Shown here one piece after another: positions 33,742 through 42,540 of a stretch of 64,000 nucleotides of DNA (its first letter is position 1; the number at the start of each line of letters is the position of its first letter). The notes beneath the pieces were generated by a model. The model saw only the letters and a list, made by a program, of their open reading frames with translations. It searched no databases and was not told the origin of the DNA. The translations under genes were made by a program, and so were the position numbers. Source of the stretch: Pedobacter sp. KBW06 (GTDB taxonomy: Bacteria > Bacteroidota > Bacteroidia > Sphingobacteriales > Sphingobacteriaceae); NCBI RefSeq assembly GCF_003852525.1, contig NZ_QAJL01000005.1:532853-596852 (forward strand), written 5' to 3'.

Positions 33742-33879
33742 ATGAGTATCAGTCAATTTCAAAAGAAAAGAGCACTTATCAGAAAGATGAACCAGATCAA
33801 ACCTTATCACCTTTTGCTGATTTCTTTCGGCATATTCAGCCTGCTGGGAATCATCCTGCGGTGTATCTTTGGTTCTTAG
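33742..33879 (+). CDS. Small membrane protein (45 aa)
   Basis: An ATG at 33742 opens 45 codons to the TAG at 33877. The protein is basic at the N-terminus (MSISQFQKKRALIRKMNQ) and then has one hydrophobic helix (LLLISFGIFSLLGIILRCIF), a believable single-pass membrane peptide. A purine-rich AAAACAAAG lies just before the start. It is the only coding candidate in the 332-bp gap between the Crp/Fnr and DUF3037 genes. No family recognised. Confidence 0.5.
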   Translation: MSISQFQKKRALIRKMNQIKPYHLLLISFGIFSLLGIILRCIFGS

Positions 33880-33882
33880 CGC

Positions 33883-34266
33883 TTAAAGCACCAGTTGAGT
33901 GTACAGTTTTTCCAGTGTCTCCTGTGCATCAATGCAAAACCCAGGATGCGTTTTAGAGGTTTGGACTATTGTACTGCGTGTGGCAGTCAGCCAGCGGAAC
34001 CTGGAAGCCATGTCCAATGCCCCGATTGTACCTCCTGCTTTCCCTCCTTTACTGATCAGCTCGAAGGAACGCAGGTGATCCTGAAGCTCCTGACAGTCGA
34101 GTTTAGCACAAAAGGCATTTAGCTTTGCTTCGTTTGTTTCAAATAAGACCTTTAAAAACTTTTGTTTGGCACAATACAGTATGATGCCCACATTCAGAAA
34201 TTCTTCCCGTTCTACCCTTGGTACGACGCGGATTACAGCGTACTCAAATAAGTGTTTCTCTTGCAT
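33883..34266 (-). CDS. DUF3037 family protein
   Basis: A 127-residue protein with the DUF3037 opening FEYAVIRVVPRVEREEFLNV and GIILYC. It overlaps the end of the HipA-like kinase gene by 23 bp on the same strand, a tight coupling. DUF3037 genes commonly follow this type of HipA-like gene, so the two products probably work together. No catalytic motif is visible; biochemical role is unknown. Confidence 0.88.
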   Translation of the reverse strand: MQEKHLFEYAVIRVVPRVEREEFLNVGIILYCAKQKFLKVLFETNEAKLNAFCAKLDCQELQDHLRSFELISKGGKAGGTIGALDMASRFRWLTATRSTIVQTSKTHPGFCIDAQETLEKLYTQLVL

Positions 34267-35041
34267 TCTGCGCTTCTTTTACAAATATTTCTGATTTTGC
34301 GATTCGTAACTCTAAAAACCGGGAGTATACCTCACGATGTGCTTCAATGCTTTCGAAGATGTTGTCACCCGAAAGCCAGTCGTCGGGAATCAGCGAAACA
34401 ATGGCGCGAATGCGTTCACTGGTAAGAATTGCCCTGAACTCTGCATCTACCTGTTCCAGTTGCGTTGCCTTGCTCAACAATACATGGTCTTTAATCAGTG
34501 AAAAAGGTCTTACTGCCTGTTCCTCCCAGTTGTCCATTGAGTGGTGGAAATATAAGGCCGCACCATGATCAATCAGCCATAATTCCTTATGCCAGATCAA
34601 CATATTCGTATTGCGGGCTGTACGGTCCATATTGGTTAAAAACGCATCCAGCCATACAATCTGAGAAGCTGTTCTTTCATCTACACTGTTTACCAGCGGA
34701 TCAAAGGTAATTGCTCCTGAAAGGTAGTGTAAAGCTAGGTTCAGGCCTACACTGGACCTTAGTAAGTCTTGAATTTCTTCATCAGGTTCTATCCTTCCAA
34801 AGTCTTTTTCCAGATTTGCAAATACCAGCTCCGGAATGCGTAATCCCAGTAAGCGGGCAACTTCACCACCAATTAACTCGGCAATAAGTGCACGGAGTCC
34901 CTGACCTGCGCCACGAAACTTAAGTACATATAAAAATTCGTCATCAGCTTCTGCAATGGCAGGCATTGATCCTCCTTCACGTAAGGGGGTGACATATCTG
35001 ATGACGTTGACAGTTCTAAGCTGGGGATGGTTATTCTTCAC
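34244..35041 (-). CDS. HipA-like kinase family protein
   Basis: A 265-residue protein of the short HipA-like kinase family. A glycine-containing nucleotide-binding region (YVLKFRGAGQGLRALIAELI) is followed by a kinase-like catalytic stretch (WLDAFLTNMDRTARNTNMLI, with D and N as in HipA HGDLHxxN-like loops) and the metal-binding LWLIDHGAALYF. Full HipA toxins are about 440 residues, and no HipB-like DNA-binding antitoxin is adjacent; DUF3037 takes that position. Whether this acts as a toxin is unknown. Confidence 0.85.
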   Translation of the reverse strand: MKNNHPQLRTVNVIRYVTPLREGGSMPAIAEADDEFLYVLKFRGAGQGLRALIAELIGGEVARLLGLRIPELVFANLEKDFGRIEPDEEIQDLLRSSVGLNLALHYLSGAITFDPLVNSVDERTASQIVWLDAFLTNMDRTARNTNMLIWHKELWLIDHGAALYFHHSMDNWEEQAVRPFSLIKDHVLLSKATQLEQVDAEFRAILTSERIRAIVSLIPDDWLSGDNIFESIEAHREVYSRFLELRIAKSEIFVKEAQNARETLI

Positions 35042-35136
35042 ACCTGATTATTTTAGGAACCTCTGCTCCGGTTTTTGCCAAATATACTACAATTCCCAAT
35101 ATCGGTTCAACAGCGAAGGTTTTTCAGCGGTAACTC

Positions 35137-37125
35137 CTAGACTTTAAGTTCGATATTTATAGAAGTACCTTCGTTGACTGCAGTATTCAGGTCTAGCTTT
35201 CCATGGAGCAGGGCAACCCGGTTTCTGATGTTGCTCAGCCCTATGCCTTTCGTATTGCCGGCAGCGCTTGCGTCAAATCCCCTTCCATTGTCTTCCGCTG
35301 TAATCAGAAAAACGCTTTCATTCTGACTGCATTGCAGCAGCAGCTGGGATGCCCCGGAATGGCGGACGGTATTGCTCAGGATCTCCTGAATGATCCGGTA
35401 GATATTGATCTTCACCGAGACCTCCATACTTTCCTGTATGTCAAATAACTGAAGTGTGATCTTAAGACTGCTGTTGTTGAAGGTTTCGCAAAGGTCTTTC
35501 AGCGCTGTTTGCAGTCCGAATTTCAATAAGGTCTCGGGCATCAGATTTCTGGCGATGCTCCGCAGGTCGTTTACGGAACTGTCCAGCTGGGCAATGATCT
35601 TACCCAGCTCTGTATCTTTTCCCAGCGCAGAAGTATTGGCAACCACATCCGACAGGTTGATCTTTATCCCCGCCAGTGTTCCTCCAAGGCCATCATGAAG
35701 GTCGCGCCCTACCCTTTGACGCTCACGTTCCTCGCCTTCCAGCATGGCATTGGTAATCGTTAACTGCTGCTCCTGCTCCAGTTCTTTGAGCTGTTGCCGG
35801 TAATTGATCTCTTTCTGTTTGGTCAGCTTTTTATTGTTCCTGAAATACAGGAGTCCGAAAAACGTAATTGCCAATAGGAATATCGCAACAGATCCCAGCA
35901 GCCAGGCGATGAGCCTGTTGTTTTTAACAGACAAGGCGGCTTTTTCATTCGTGGCTTTAAGGGCGCCAATTTCCCGCTGGTTCTCTGCTTTTTTATATTT
36001 GATCTCCAGCTCATGGACATCTTTTTGGATTTTACTGCCATTAATGCTATCCCCCAGCTGATATACTTTTTTCATCCATTGATAAGCCGATGCCATATTT
36101 CCCAATCCAGCGTAGGTTTCTGCAAGGTCTGTATAAAAGAGTACCCGGTCCTCACTAAGAGACAGCATGTCTTTCTGTTTTAACACATAGTTAGCCACAG
36201 AAAGTGCCTTGTCAAATTTCCTCTGGCTTTGCAAGGCATGGAGTTTTTCCATCAGCAGCCGTTGCTCATTCATTCTGTCTTTAAGTTTTGAGGCCAGAGT
36301 AAGCCCTTTATCAAGACTTACCACCGCTTTATCATATTGTTTGGTATGATCGAGGTACAAACCCTCTGCATAATAATAATCCAGATAAAAAGGTGCTTCC
36401 GGAGTTGGGGACAGCAAAAAAACTGCGCTATCTAACATCCGTTTTGCAAAAGTGTATTGTTTTAGATAAGTATAGTTTTCGGCAGCAGTATTGTAAACCA
36501 CAATTCTATAATTTTTCCATCGTTTTACTTTTTCCATAATCCGCAATGTCGAATCGATATATACCTGTGCTTTATCGAACTGTTTGTTGTTCTTAAAGAC
36601 CAGAGCAAGATCCATATAATTGATACCCAGATAAGCCGTATCACCAGATTTTCGGGCGTATGGAATCGCCTTATTTAATAAAGCATCAGCCATCCCCCTG
36701 TAATTGTCTTTCATCTGCTGGATTACACCGTAATTATGCCATGATTTTGCAAGGAGCAGATACGCTTGTTTTGTTTTAAACGGAGCAATCAGCGCATGTG
36801 CCCTTTTATAATTGGCTTCACTTTTATTGATATCCGTTCGCGATTCCACTGTTGCGGCATAGTAATAATAAATCGCTTGCAAAAAGGCATCATTTTTAAT
36901 GAGCTTCCGTCCCTGTTCCAGATAGGTACTGCTTTTTAAGGTATCGGCATATACCAACTGTTCTGATAAAAGAAAGTATACCTTTGCCCGGAGGCTGTCC
37001 GGAATTTTCTGTTCCAGCATGCGTTTCAGGCTATCAACGAGAGAAATTTTTTTGGCAGGTTGCTGCGCCTTGATGCCTGTGGCAAGGATTCCAAGGACAA
37101 TTAGCAGATAAAAGAATCTTGTCAT
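35137..37125 (-). CDS. TPR-containing sensor histidine kinase (HisKA_3 type)
   Basis: A 662-residue two-component sensor. A signal peptide (MTRFFYLLIVLGILATGIKA) is followed by a periplasmic region of tetratricopeptide-like helices (about 50-370), one transmembrane helix (about 398-420) and a coiled coil. The HisKA_3 dimerisation domain has its phospho-acceptor His477 in RVGRDLHDGLGGTLAGIKI. The HATPase domain has the N box IQEILSNTVRHSGA and the G boxes DNGRGFD and GIGLSNIRNRV. This is the LuxR/NarL-partner class. No response regulator gene is adjacent, so it is an orphan here. Confidence 0.93.
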   Translation of the reverse strand: MTRFFYLLIVLGILATGIKAQQPAKKISLVDSLKRMLEQKIPDSLRAKVYFLLSEQLVYADTLKSSTYLEQGRKLIKNDAFLQAIYYYYAATVESRTDINKSEANYKRAHALIAPFKTKQAYLLLAKSWHNYGVIQQMKDNYRGMADALLNKAIPYARKSGDTAYLGINYMDLALVFKNNKQFDKAQVYIDSTLRIMEKVKRWKNYRIVVYNTAAENYTYLKQYTFAKRMLDSAVFLLSPTPEAPFYLDYYYAEGLYLDHTKQYDKAVVSLDKGLTLASKLKDRMNEQRLLMEKLHALQSQRKFDKALSVANYVLKQKDMLSLSEDRVLFYTDLAETYAGLGNMASAYQWMKKVYQLGDSINGSKIQKDVHELEIKYKKAENQREIGALKATNEKAALSVKNNRLIAWLLGSVAIFLLAITFFGLLYFRNNKKLTKQKEINYRQQLKELEQEQQLTITNAMLEGEERERQRVGRDLHDGLGGTLAGIKINLSDVVANTSALGKDTELGKIIAQLDSSVNDLRSIARNLMPETLLKFGLQTALKDLCETFNNSSLKITLQLFDIQESMEVSVKINIYRIIQEILSNTVRHSGASQLLLQCSQNESVFLITAEDNGRGFDASAAGNTKGIGLSNIRNRVALLHGKLDLNTAVNEGTSINIELKV

Positions 37126-37216
37126 GGAACAAGATAAAAAATAATTAAAACAGAATGATCAGGTCCGCTGCAAAATACCTGGAAACAGGTAGCTCCGGAA
37201 AAGAGGGCCTCAGCTC

Positions 37217-37678
37217 TTATTTAAAAGTATCAAAGCTATCTTTGGCATCCGACCAGAAGTCGTCCAATGCTATTATTCTGGGCTTAAAGAAGGAGATCAG
37301 CTCCGGCCAGTCTTCCTGCTTAAAAATGCTGACTCCGGGTAAAGTCTTCACAATTCTGCTGACGGTCCTGTGGTTTTCATCCAGCTCGTGCAGCTGCCAT
37401 TCCCATTCTTCATTCAGACTGGCATTCAGGATATTTTTAAACTCCAGAAATTGTTCAAACATGAGCTCCTGAATTCCCGGGTCCGGATGAGACATTTCTA
37501 TCGCAACAGAGGCCGATTTCTTATCTGCCTTCATTTTAAAGTGCAGGTTTTTGATCCCGGTTTTATAGTTTACCCAGTTGGTTCTTAGCCCTTCCGCAGA
37601 AAGATGTGGAGCGATATATTGTCCGAAGGCTGTCCAAAAAGCCTGTTTTAGTTGCGAAGCCTGTTCCTTAGAATACAA
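37217..37678 (-). CDS. DUF4268 domain protein
   Basis: A 153-residue protein matching DUF4268 (FWTAFGQYIAPHLSAEGLRT, WVNYKTGIKNLHFKM and the closing FFKPRIIALDDFW). The family has a PD-(D/E)XK-like appearance in some members, but no clear nuclease motif is visible here. It is 91 bp upstream of the histidine kinase and 32 bp downstream of the pseudouridine synthase on the same strand. Role unknown. Confidence 0.85.
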   Translation of the reverse strand: MYSKEQASQLKQAFWTAFGQYIAPHLSAEGLRTNWVNYKTGIKNLHFKMKADKKSASVAIEMSHPDPGIQELMFEQFLEFKNILNASLNEEWEWQLHELDENHRTVSRIVKTLPGVSIFKQEDWPELISFFKPRIIALDDFWSDAKDSFDTFK

Positions 37679-37710
37679 TTTCTTAAATTTTAATGGTCAA
37701 TAATTAGAGG

Positions 37711-38394
37711 TTAAAGCGACCAGCCCATCAGGTCCATCGTTCTTTGAAACTCATCCTGAACCCCGGCTTTAAGCTGGATCTGTTCTTTCGTTACCGGATG
37801 AGTAAAGATCAGTTCAGAAGCATGCAGCAACATCGTTGTCATTTCCCATTCTTCTTTGAAAAACTTATTCTGTTTGTTACATCCATGTTTACGGTCGCCG
37901 ATGATCGGATAAAAGATATGTGCAAAATGCCGGCGTAGCTGGTGCATTCTTCCCGTGGTCGGCGTTGCTTCCACAAGCGAATACCGGGAAGTGGGGTGTT
38001 TGCCGAAAGCAACGTCCAGTTCTGCACGTTTTAAAGTAACATAGGCCGTAAAAGCTTCCTGCATGGTTCCGTTTTCCTTGGCCAGTGGATAATCAATCTC
38101 TCCATTGTCGGGCGCATATCCCCTGAGTACGGCCAGGTATTTCTTCTGCACTTCCCCGTTTTGAAATTGCTGGTGCATGGCGATCTCTACATCTTTCTCA
38201 AAAGCAAAGAGCAGCAGGCCTCCGGTTTTCCGGTCCAGGCGGTGTACCGGACTCACATGTCTGTTTACCTGATCCCTAAGCAGCTGTAATGCAAACTCTT
38301 TTGCATCGTTGGCAATAGAAGATCGGTGAACCAATAATCCGTGAGGCTTATTGATGGCAATGAGATGGTCGTCCTGATATACAATTTCCAGCAT
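37711..38394 (-). CDS. truC: RluA-family pseudouridine synthase, TruC-like
   Basis: A 227-residue RNA pseudouridine synthase. The catalytic motif is HRLDRKTGG at about residues 52-60, where the second Asp of the motif is the nucleophile. The fold's other conserved segments are present (GLLVHRSS, GRMHQLRRHFAHI, IIGDRKHG). There is no S4 domain, and the length fits the TruC subfamily, which modifies tRNA uridine 65 in E. coli. The exact target is inferred from length and motif pattern only. Confidence 0.85.
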   Translation of the reverse strand: MLEIVYQDDHLIAINKPHGLLVHRSSIANDAKEFALQLLRDQVNRHVSPVHRLDRKTGGLLLFAFEKDVEIAMHQQFQNGEVQKKYLAVLRGYAPDNGEIDYPLAKENGTMQEAFTAYVTLKRAELDVAFGKHPTSRYSLVEATPTTGRMHQLRRHFAHIFYPIIGDRKHGCNKQNKFFKEEWEMTTMLLHASELIFTHPVTKEQIQLKAGVQDEFQRTMDLMGWSL

Positions 38395-38489
38395 TTATCT
38401 TTTTTTGGCGAAGATAGCCTTTTGTAGTTTTAGAATTACTCCATTGTATCAACTTTGTTCCTTTTTGACGGAGTAGAAGCATTTATCGC

Positions 38490-38497
38490 TATCTTTC
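38490..38497 (+). promoter_or_regulatory. Candidate -7 promoter box (TATCTTTC)
   Basis: TATCTTTC differs from TAnnTTTG at the last base and lies 36 bp before the M28 peptidase ATG. An upstream TTTTTG at 38462-38467 is slightly too far for standard spacing, so support is modest. Confidence 0.35.
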
Positions 38498-38533
38498 GGT
38501 ATCTATTTTTTCATCATCTAAACGCATTAATTA

Positions 38534-40123
38534 ATGAATACCAAACAAACCACCACTTCCTTTGCCTTATTGAAACGCGGCACAAGGATCTTTTTTATGG
38601 CCATGCTGGTCAGCGCAAATGTTAGCTATGCCCAATCAAAAAAGGAAACAGTTGACAAGATCATCAAAGAAGCAACAGAAAATTCACAATTGGAAAACCT
38701 TGCCCATGAGCTGCTTGATGTAGTAGGTCCGCGATTGGTAGGCACTCCGCAGATGAAACAAGCGAGCGACTGGGCAGTAGCCAAATATGCGACCTGGGGA
38801 ATTACTGCAAAGAAGGAACAATGGGGCGAATGGCGGGGATGGGAAAGAGGAATTTCTCATATTGATATGGTTTACCCGAGAATAAAATCGCTCGAAGGCA
38901 CACAACTGGCCTGGAGCCCTTCTACAAAAGGAAAAGAAGTGGTTGGAGAAATGGTGATTTATCCGGACCTCCCCGATTCTGTCTCTTTTAGAAGCTGGCT
39001 ACCTAGTGTTAAAGGAAAGTTCGTGATGTTTTCCATGAACCAGCCTACCGGCCGGCCGGATTATAACTGGCAGGAATTCGCTACCCCTGAATCTTTTGAA
39101 AAGATGAAAAGCAGCAGAACGAAACAGACCGATGCATGGCGTTCCAGAATTAGTAAAACAGGACTAAACTTAAAAGCATTGGCCCTGGCCTTTGAAAGCG
39201 CAGGTGCTTTAGGGGTAGTGACAAGCAACTGGTCTTCAGGATTCGGCGTCAATAAGATTTTTGGTGCCAATACCACAAAAATCCCTTCTATAGACATTTC
39301 ACTGGAAGATTATGGATTGTTGTACAGGCTAACCGAATCAGGAAATAAACCTAAGATCAGTGTGAATGTGGGTTCTAAAGAACTTGGAATGGTGCCTGCT
39401 TTTAACACCATTGCCGAGATCAAAGGTTCAGAGAAACCAAATGAGTATGTGATCCTTTCTGCACATTTTGATTCCTGGGACGGTGGTACAGGAGCTACAG
39501 ATAATGGTACAGGAACAATTACCATGATGGAAGCCATCCGTATCCTGAAAAAGATCTATCCTAATCCCAAAAGAACAATTCTGGTGGGCCATTGGGGCAG
39601 CGAAGAGCAAGGATTGAACGGATCAAGGGCCTTTGTCGAAGATCATCCTGAAATTGTTAAAAATATCCAGGTGGTATTTAATCAGGACAATGGAACAGGG
39701 CGCGTAGTTAACCTCGGCGGACAAGGATTTTTAAACGCTTATGCTTACCTGGGACGCTGGTTATCTATGGTACCAGAAGACATTAAAAAACAAATCGCAA
39801 CTACCTTCCCTGGTACTCCGGGTGCTGGTGGCTCTGATTACGCTTCATTTGTAGCAGCAGGTGCCCCTGCCTTCTCTTTGAGTTCAAACAGCTGGTCGTA
39901 CGGAACATATACCTGGCACACCAACAGGGACACTTATGATAAGATTGTATTTGATGATGTCAGAAGCAATGCCATTTTAACGGCGATTTTAGCTTATATG
40001 GCCAGCGAAGATCCGGAAACTACTTCTAAAGAAAAAAGCGTATTACCTATAAATGCAAGAACCGGCGAGCCTGGAAGCTGGCCGCAACCAGTGAAAGCAA
40101 CCCGCAAAGGCGGAGTGAATTAA
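38534..40123 (+). CDS. Exported M28 family metallopeptidase
   Basis: A 529-residue zinc aminopeptidase/carboxypeptidase of family M28, related to carboxypeptidase Q. The N-terminal signal ends near SANVSYAQ (about residue 34). A PA-like inserted region (about 100-270) precedes the catalytic domain. Metal ligands are visible in LSAHFDSWD (His), GATDNGTG (Asp), WGSEEQG (Glu pair, catalytic and ligand), FNQDNG (Asp) and YTWHTNRDT (His). It stands alone, with a strong terminator after it. It is probably periplasmic and degrades peptides. Confidence 0.93.
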   Translation: MNTKQTTTSFALLKRGTRIFFMAMLVSANVSYAQSKKETVDKIIKEATENSQLENLAHELLDVVGPRLVGTPQMKQASDWAVAKYATWGITAKKEQWGEWRGWERGISHIDMVYPRIKSLEGTQLAWSPSTKGKEVVGEMVIYPDLPDSVSFRSWLPSVKGKFVMFSMNQPTGRPDYNWQEFATPESFEKMKSSRTKQTDAWRSRISKTGLNLKALALAFESAGALGVVTSNWSSGFGVNKIFGANTTKIPSIDISLEDYGLLYRLTESGNKPKISVNVGSKELGMVPAFNTIAEIKGSEKPNEYVILSAHFDSWDGGTGATDNGTGTITMMEAIRILKKIYPNPKRTILVGHWGSEEQGLNGSRAFVEDHPEIVKNIQVVFNQDNGTGRVVNLGGQGFLNAYAYLGRWLSMVPEDIKKQIATTFPGTPGAGGSDYASFVAAGAPAFSLSSNSWSYGTYTWHTNRDTYDKIVFDDVRSNAILTAILAYMASEDPETTSKEKSVLPINARTGEPGSWPQPVKATRKGGVN

Positions 40124-40160
40124 GCATTCAAACTTTGAAAAAAGCGGTGCTATGCTGCAT

Positions 40161-40209
40161 GGACTGCTCCTGATAGGTCATACACTTTAGGGGGCAGTCC
40201 TTTTTTTTT
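40161..40209. terminator. Rho-independent terminator
   Basis: GGACTGCTCC (40161-40170) pairs with GGGGCAGTCC (40191-40200) and is followed by a run of nine T. It lies between the M28 gene and the convergent AraC gene, most clearly serving the plus strand. Confidence 0.85.
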
Positions 40210-40230
40210 ATCGTCAGAAATACTCAGACG

Positions 40231-41076
40231 TTATTTAATGGCACAAAGGGGGCCTGATTTTCTGAACTCCGTTAAACTGATGTTGTGGCGCTTTTTGAAA
40301 AATTTGTTCAAATGGCTTTCGTCCGCAAAACCAAACTCCTCCACGATCTCATTGATCCGGCTGTCGCTAAACTTTAAACGGTGCTCTATTAGCCTCATTT
40401 TATAGTTTGAAATGAAATACTGAATGGATTCCCCGCATTGCTTTTTAAAATAGCTGCCCAGATAGGTTTCAGACAAGCCAAATTCCGCACTGATCACCGA
40501 TGCTTTGAGCTGCTGCGGATCGTAGATGTTCGACTGGATGTAATCTATAATGGCCAATACCCGTTTATCCGTATTTACATTGGCTTGTTCAGGTCTCATC
40601 TTGGATAGGTTTCTTGCCGCAATAACGATTAAAGCGTTTACATAATGCAGGGTTAAATCTTCGTTGTAGGCATCGTTATGATTCATGGTATGCAAAAGGG
40701 AATCCACAATTGACTTTACCAGAAACTCATCAGGCTTGTTTCTCAAAATGCATCCCGACAAATGCGAGGAATGGTATAATAAACACTCTATACAGTTGAT
40801 GCTTTTCCAATTGTATTCTTTCACATAGCGTTCCGTAAATTTTACGAACAAAAATTCCGTGGTGCTTGAAATCTCAAAGTCATGGAGGTCATTAGGTGTC
40901 AGCAGCAACAGACTGCCAGGGAAGTAGACAATTCTATTGTTGTTGATATTTAAGAAACCTGATCCGGAGATCACATACACCATTTGAAAAAATGAAAACT
41001 GTAAATCCTTTACCGGACAGTCTTCCGTTTTACGATAGGATACATCTACAAGCCGGTGTATATTTTCTTTTATCAT
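40231..41076 (-). CDS. AraC family transcriptional regulator
   Basis: A 281-residue regulator with an N-terminal cupin-like sensor domain (about 20-110) and a C-terminal double helix-turn-helix (about 175-275, AEFGLSETYLGSYFKKQCGE then FGFADESHLNKFFKKRHNIS). It is divergent from the MFS transporter at 41190 and is probably its regulator. The 113-bp shared region has a palindrome that could be its operator. Confidence 0.92.
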   Translation of the reverse strand: MIKENIHRLVDVSYRKTEDCPVKDLQFSFFQMVYVISGSGFLNINNNRIVYFPGSLLLLTPNDLHDFEISSTTEFLFVKFTERYVKEYNWKSINCIECLLYHSSHLSGCILRNKPDEFLVKSIVDSLLHTMNHNDAYNEDLTLHYVNALIVIAARNLSKMRPEQANVNTDKRVLAIIDYIQSNIYDPQQLKASVISAEFGLSETYLGSYFKKQCGESIQYFISNYKMRLIEHRLKFSDSRINEIVEEFGFADESHLNKFFKKRHNISLTEFRKSGPLCAIK

Positions 41077-41119
41077 ATGGCAAATCTACTGTTTTATCAT
41101 TGAAATGTACTGACATAAT

Positions 41120-41130
41120 AGAATTATTCT
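41120..41130. promoter_or_regulatory. Candidate operator palindrome AGAATTATTCT
   Basis: A perfect 5+1+5 inverted repeat in the AraC/MFS intergenic region. A related ATAGAATTTTAAG follows 20 bp on. Position suggests regulator binding; there is no independent support. Confidence 0.3.
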
Positions 41131-41189
41131 GTTCATTTTTGTGAAATAGAATTTTAAGAACAAACCACAAAAAAAACAGACACATACTG

Positions 41190-42380
41190 ATGAAAAAATC
41201 AATTTACATTTTGGCACTTGGTGCTTTTGGTATCATCACTACCGAATTTGGCGTCATCGGGATTCTACCTACGATCAGTAGAGAATTTCAGGTATCTATT
41301 GATACCGCCGGCTGGCTGCTCAGCGCTTTTGCACTTACGGTTGCCATCTCCTCTCCTTTTATCACTGCCCTTACCGCCAAAATTAACCGTAAGTTTTTGT
41401 TGTGTATGGTATTGGCCGTGTTTATATTGTCAAACCTGCTTTCTGCCTTTGCGCCCAATTTTACGGTATTGATGATTGCCCGGATTTTACCGGCCTTTTT
41501 ACACCCCTTATTCTGGAACATCTCTCTGGCGGTCGCATTTAAACAGGGTGGTGCAAAAGCCGTTTCCATCGTCATGACCGGCCTCAGTCTGGCTACAGTG
41601 CTGGGTGTGCCCTTAACTACTTATGCGGTTGAATTTTTCAGCAGCTGGCAGGCCTCCTTTTTCCTGGCCAGTTTTATCAGTCTGATTGCCTTTTTGGGCT
41701 TATCATTTTTAGTGCCTTCTATGCCGGCCAATCAGGAGAAAGGAGAAGGAAGTCAGTTGTATGTGTTAAAAAATCCGCAGCTATGGCTTCACCTTTTGTC
41801 TACCGTTCTTACCCTCGCTGCGATGTTTTCGAGCTATAGTTACCTTGCCGGTTATCTTGAGAAAATCTCCCATATGAATGGCGTTCAGATCAGTATGATG
41901 CTCTTGTTGTTCGGTGGCATGGGCATCATAGGCAACTGGCTGGCAGGCATCGCCTTAAGTAAAAATGTAAAACTGGCCACCAGGTTCTTTTTTATTCTTT
42001 TGATCTCTACCCAGGCTTTGGCCTACTATTTCGGAGGGATTTTCACCCCGATGGTGATCATTATATCCTTTTGGGGACTGATCCATACCGGTGGTTTTTT
42101 GGTGCCTAACATACGTACCACTCAGGCTGTGCCACACAGTGCATTGGAATTTGTGAACAGCCTGTTGACTTCCTGTTACAATATCGGGATCTCACTGGGC
42201 GCCTTCCTGGGTGGCTTTGTGATCGCACACTATGGAATTCATCAGATTGTTTGGATGAGTATTCTGCTGCTCGCGGTAACGCTTGGCCTGAGCTTTATCA
42301 CCTTGCCCGAAAAATCCAGGGCAAGGAAAGAAAAAATGAAAGACCTGAAACTGCCTGCAGCAGTCTGCGAACAGGTTTAA
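41190..42380 (+). CDS. MFS transporter, DHA1/AraJ-like efflux
   Basis: A 396-residue, 12-helix major-facilitator transporter of the DHA1 (AraJ/sugar-efflux and arabinose-polymer type) group. The opening FGIITTEFGVIGILP is the group's helix-1 motif, and a motif-A-like loop (ITALTAKINRKFLL) lies between helices 2 and 3. It probably exports a drug or small metabolite and is controlled by the divergent AraC protein. A terminator hairpin follows 16 bp after the stop. Confidence 0.92.
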   Translation: MKKSIYILALGAFGIITTEFGVIGILPTISREFQVSIDTAGWLLSAFALTVAISSPFITALTAKINRKFLLCMVLAVFILSNLLSAFAPNFTVLMIARILPAFLHPLFWNISLAVAFKQGGAKAVSIVMTGLSLATVLGVPLTTYAVEFFSSWQASFFLASFISLIAFLGLSFLVPSMPANQEKGEGSQLYVLKNPQLWLHLLSTVLTLAAMFSSYSYLAGYLEKISHMNGVQISMMLLLFGGMGIIGNWLAGIALSKNVKLATRFFFILLISTQALAYYFGGIFTPMVIIISFWGLIHTGGFLVPNIRTTQAVPHSALEFVNSLLTSCYNIGISLGAFLGGFVIAHYGIHQIVWMSILLLAVTLGLSFITLPEKSRARKEKMKDLKLPAAVCEQV

Positions 42381-42396
42381 CTTAAATTGCCTTCAT

Positions 42397-42420
42397 GGGG
42401 AGCCTGGCGCTCCCCTTTTT
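42397..42420 (+). terminator. Rho-independent terminator
   Basis: GGGGAGC (42397-42403) pairs with GCTCCCC (42409-42415) and is followed by TTTTT, just after the MFS stop. Confidence 0.85.
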
Positions 42421-42540
42421 CTATTGCATGGAAAATTGACAAAATGAAATTCGTTTTTCAATGCAACCATTTGCAGGATTCTATCATCCTATTAAAAACC
42501 AGTAATTCAGCTGTTGAATTAGGGGTTAAAAATATCAAAG

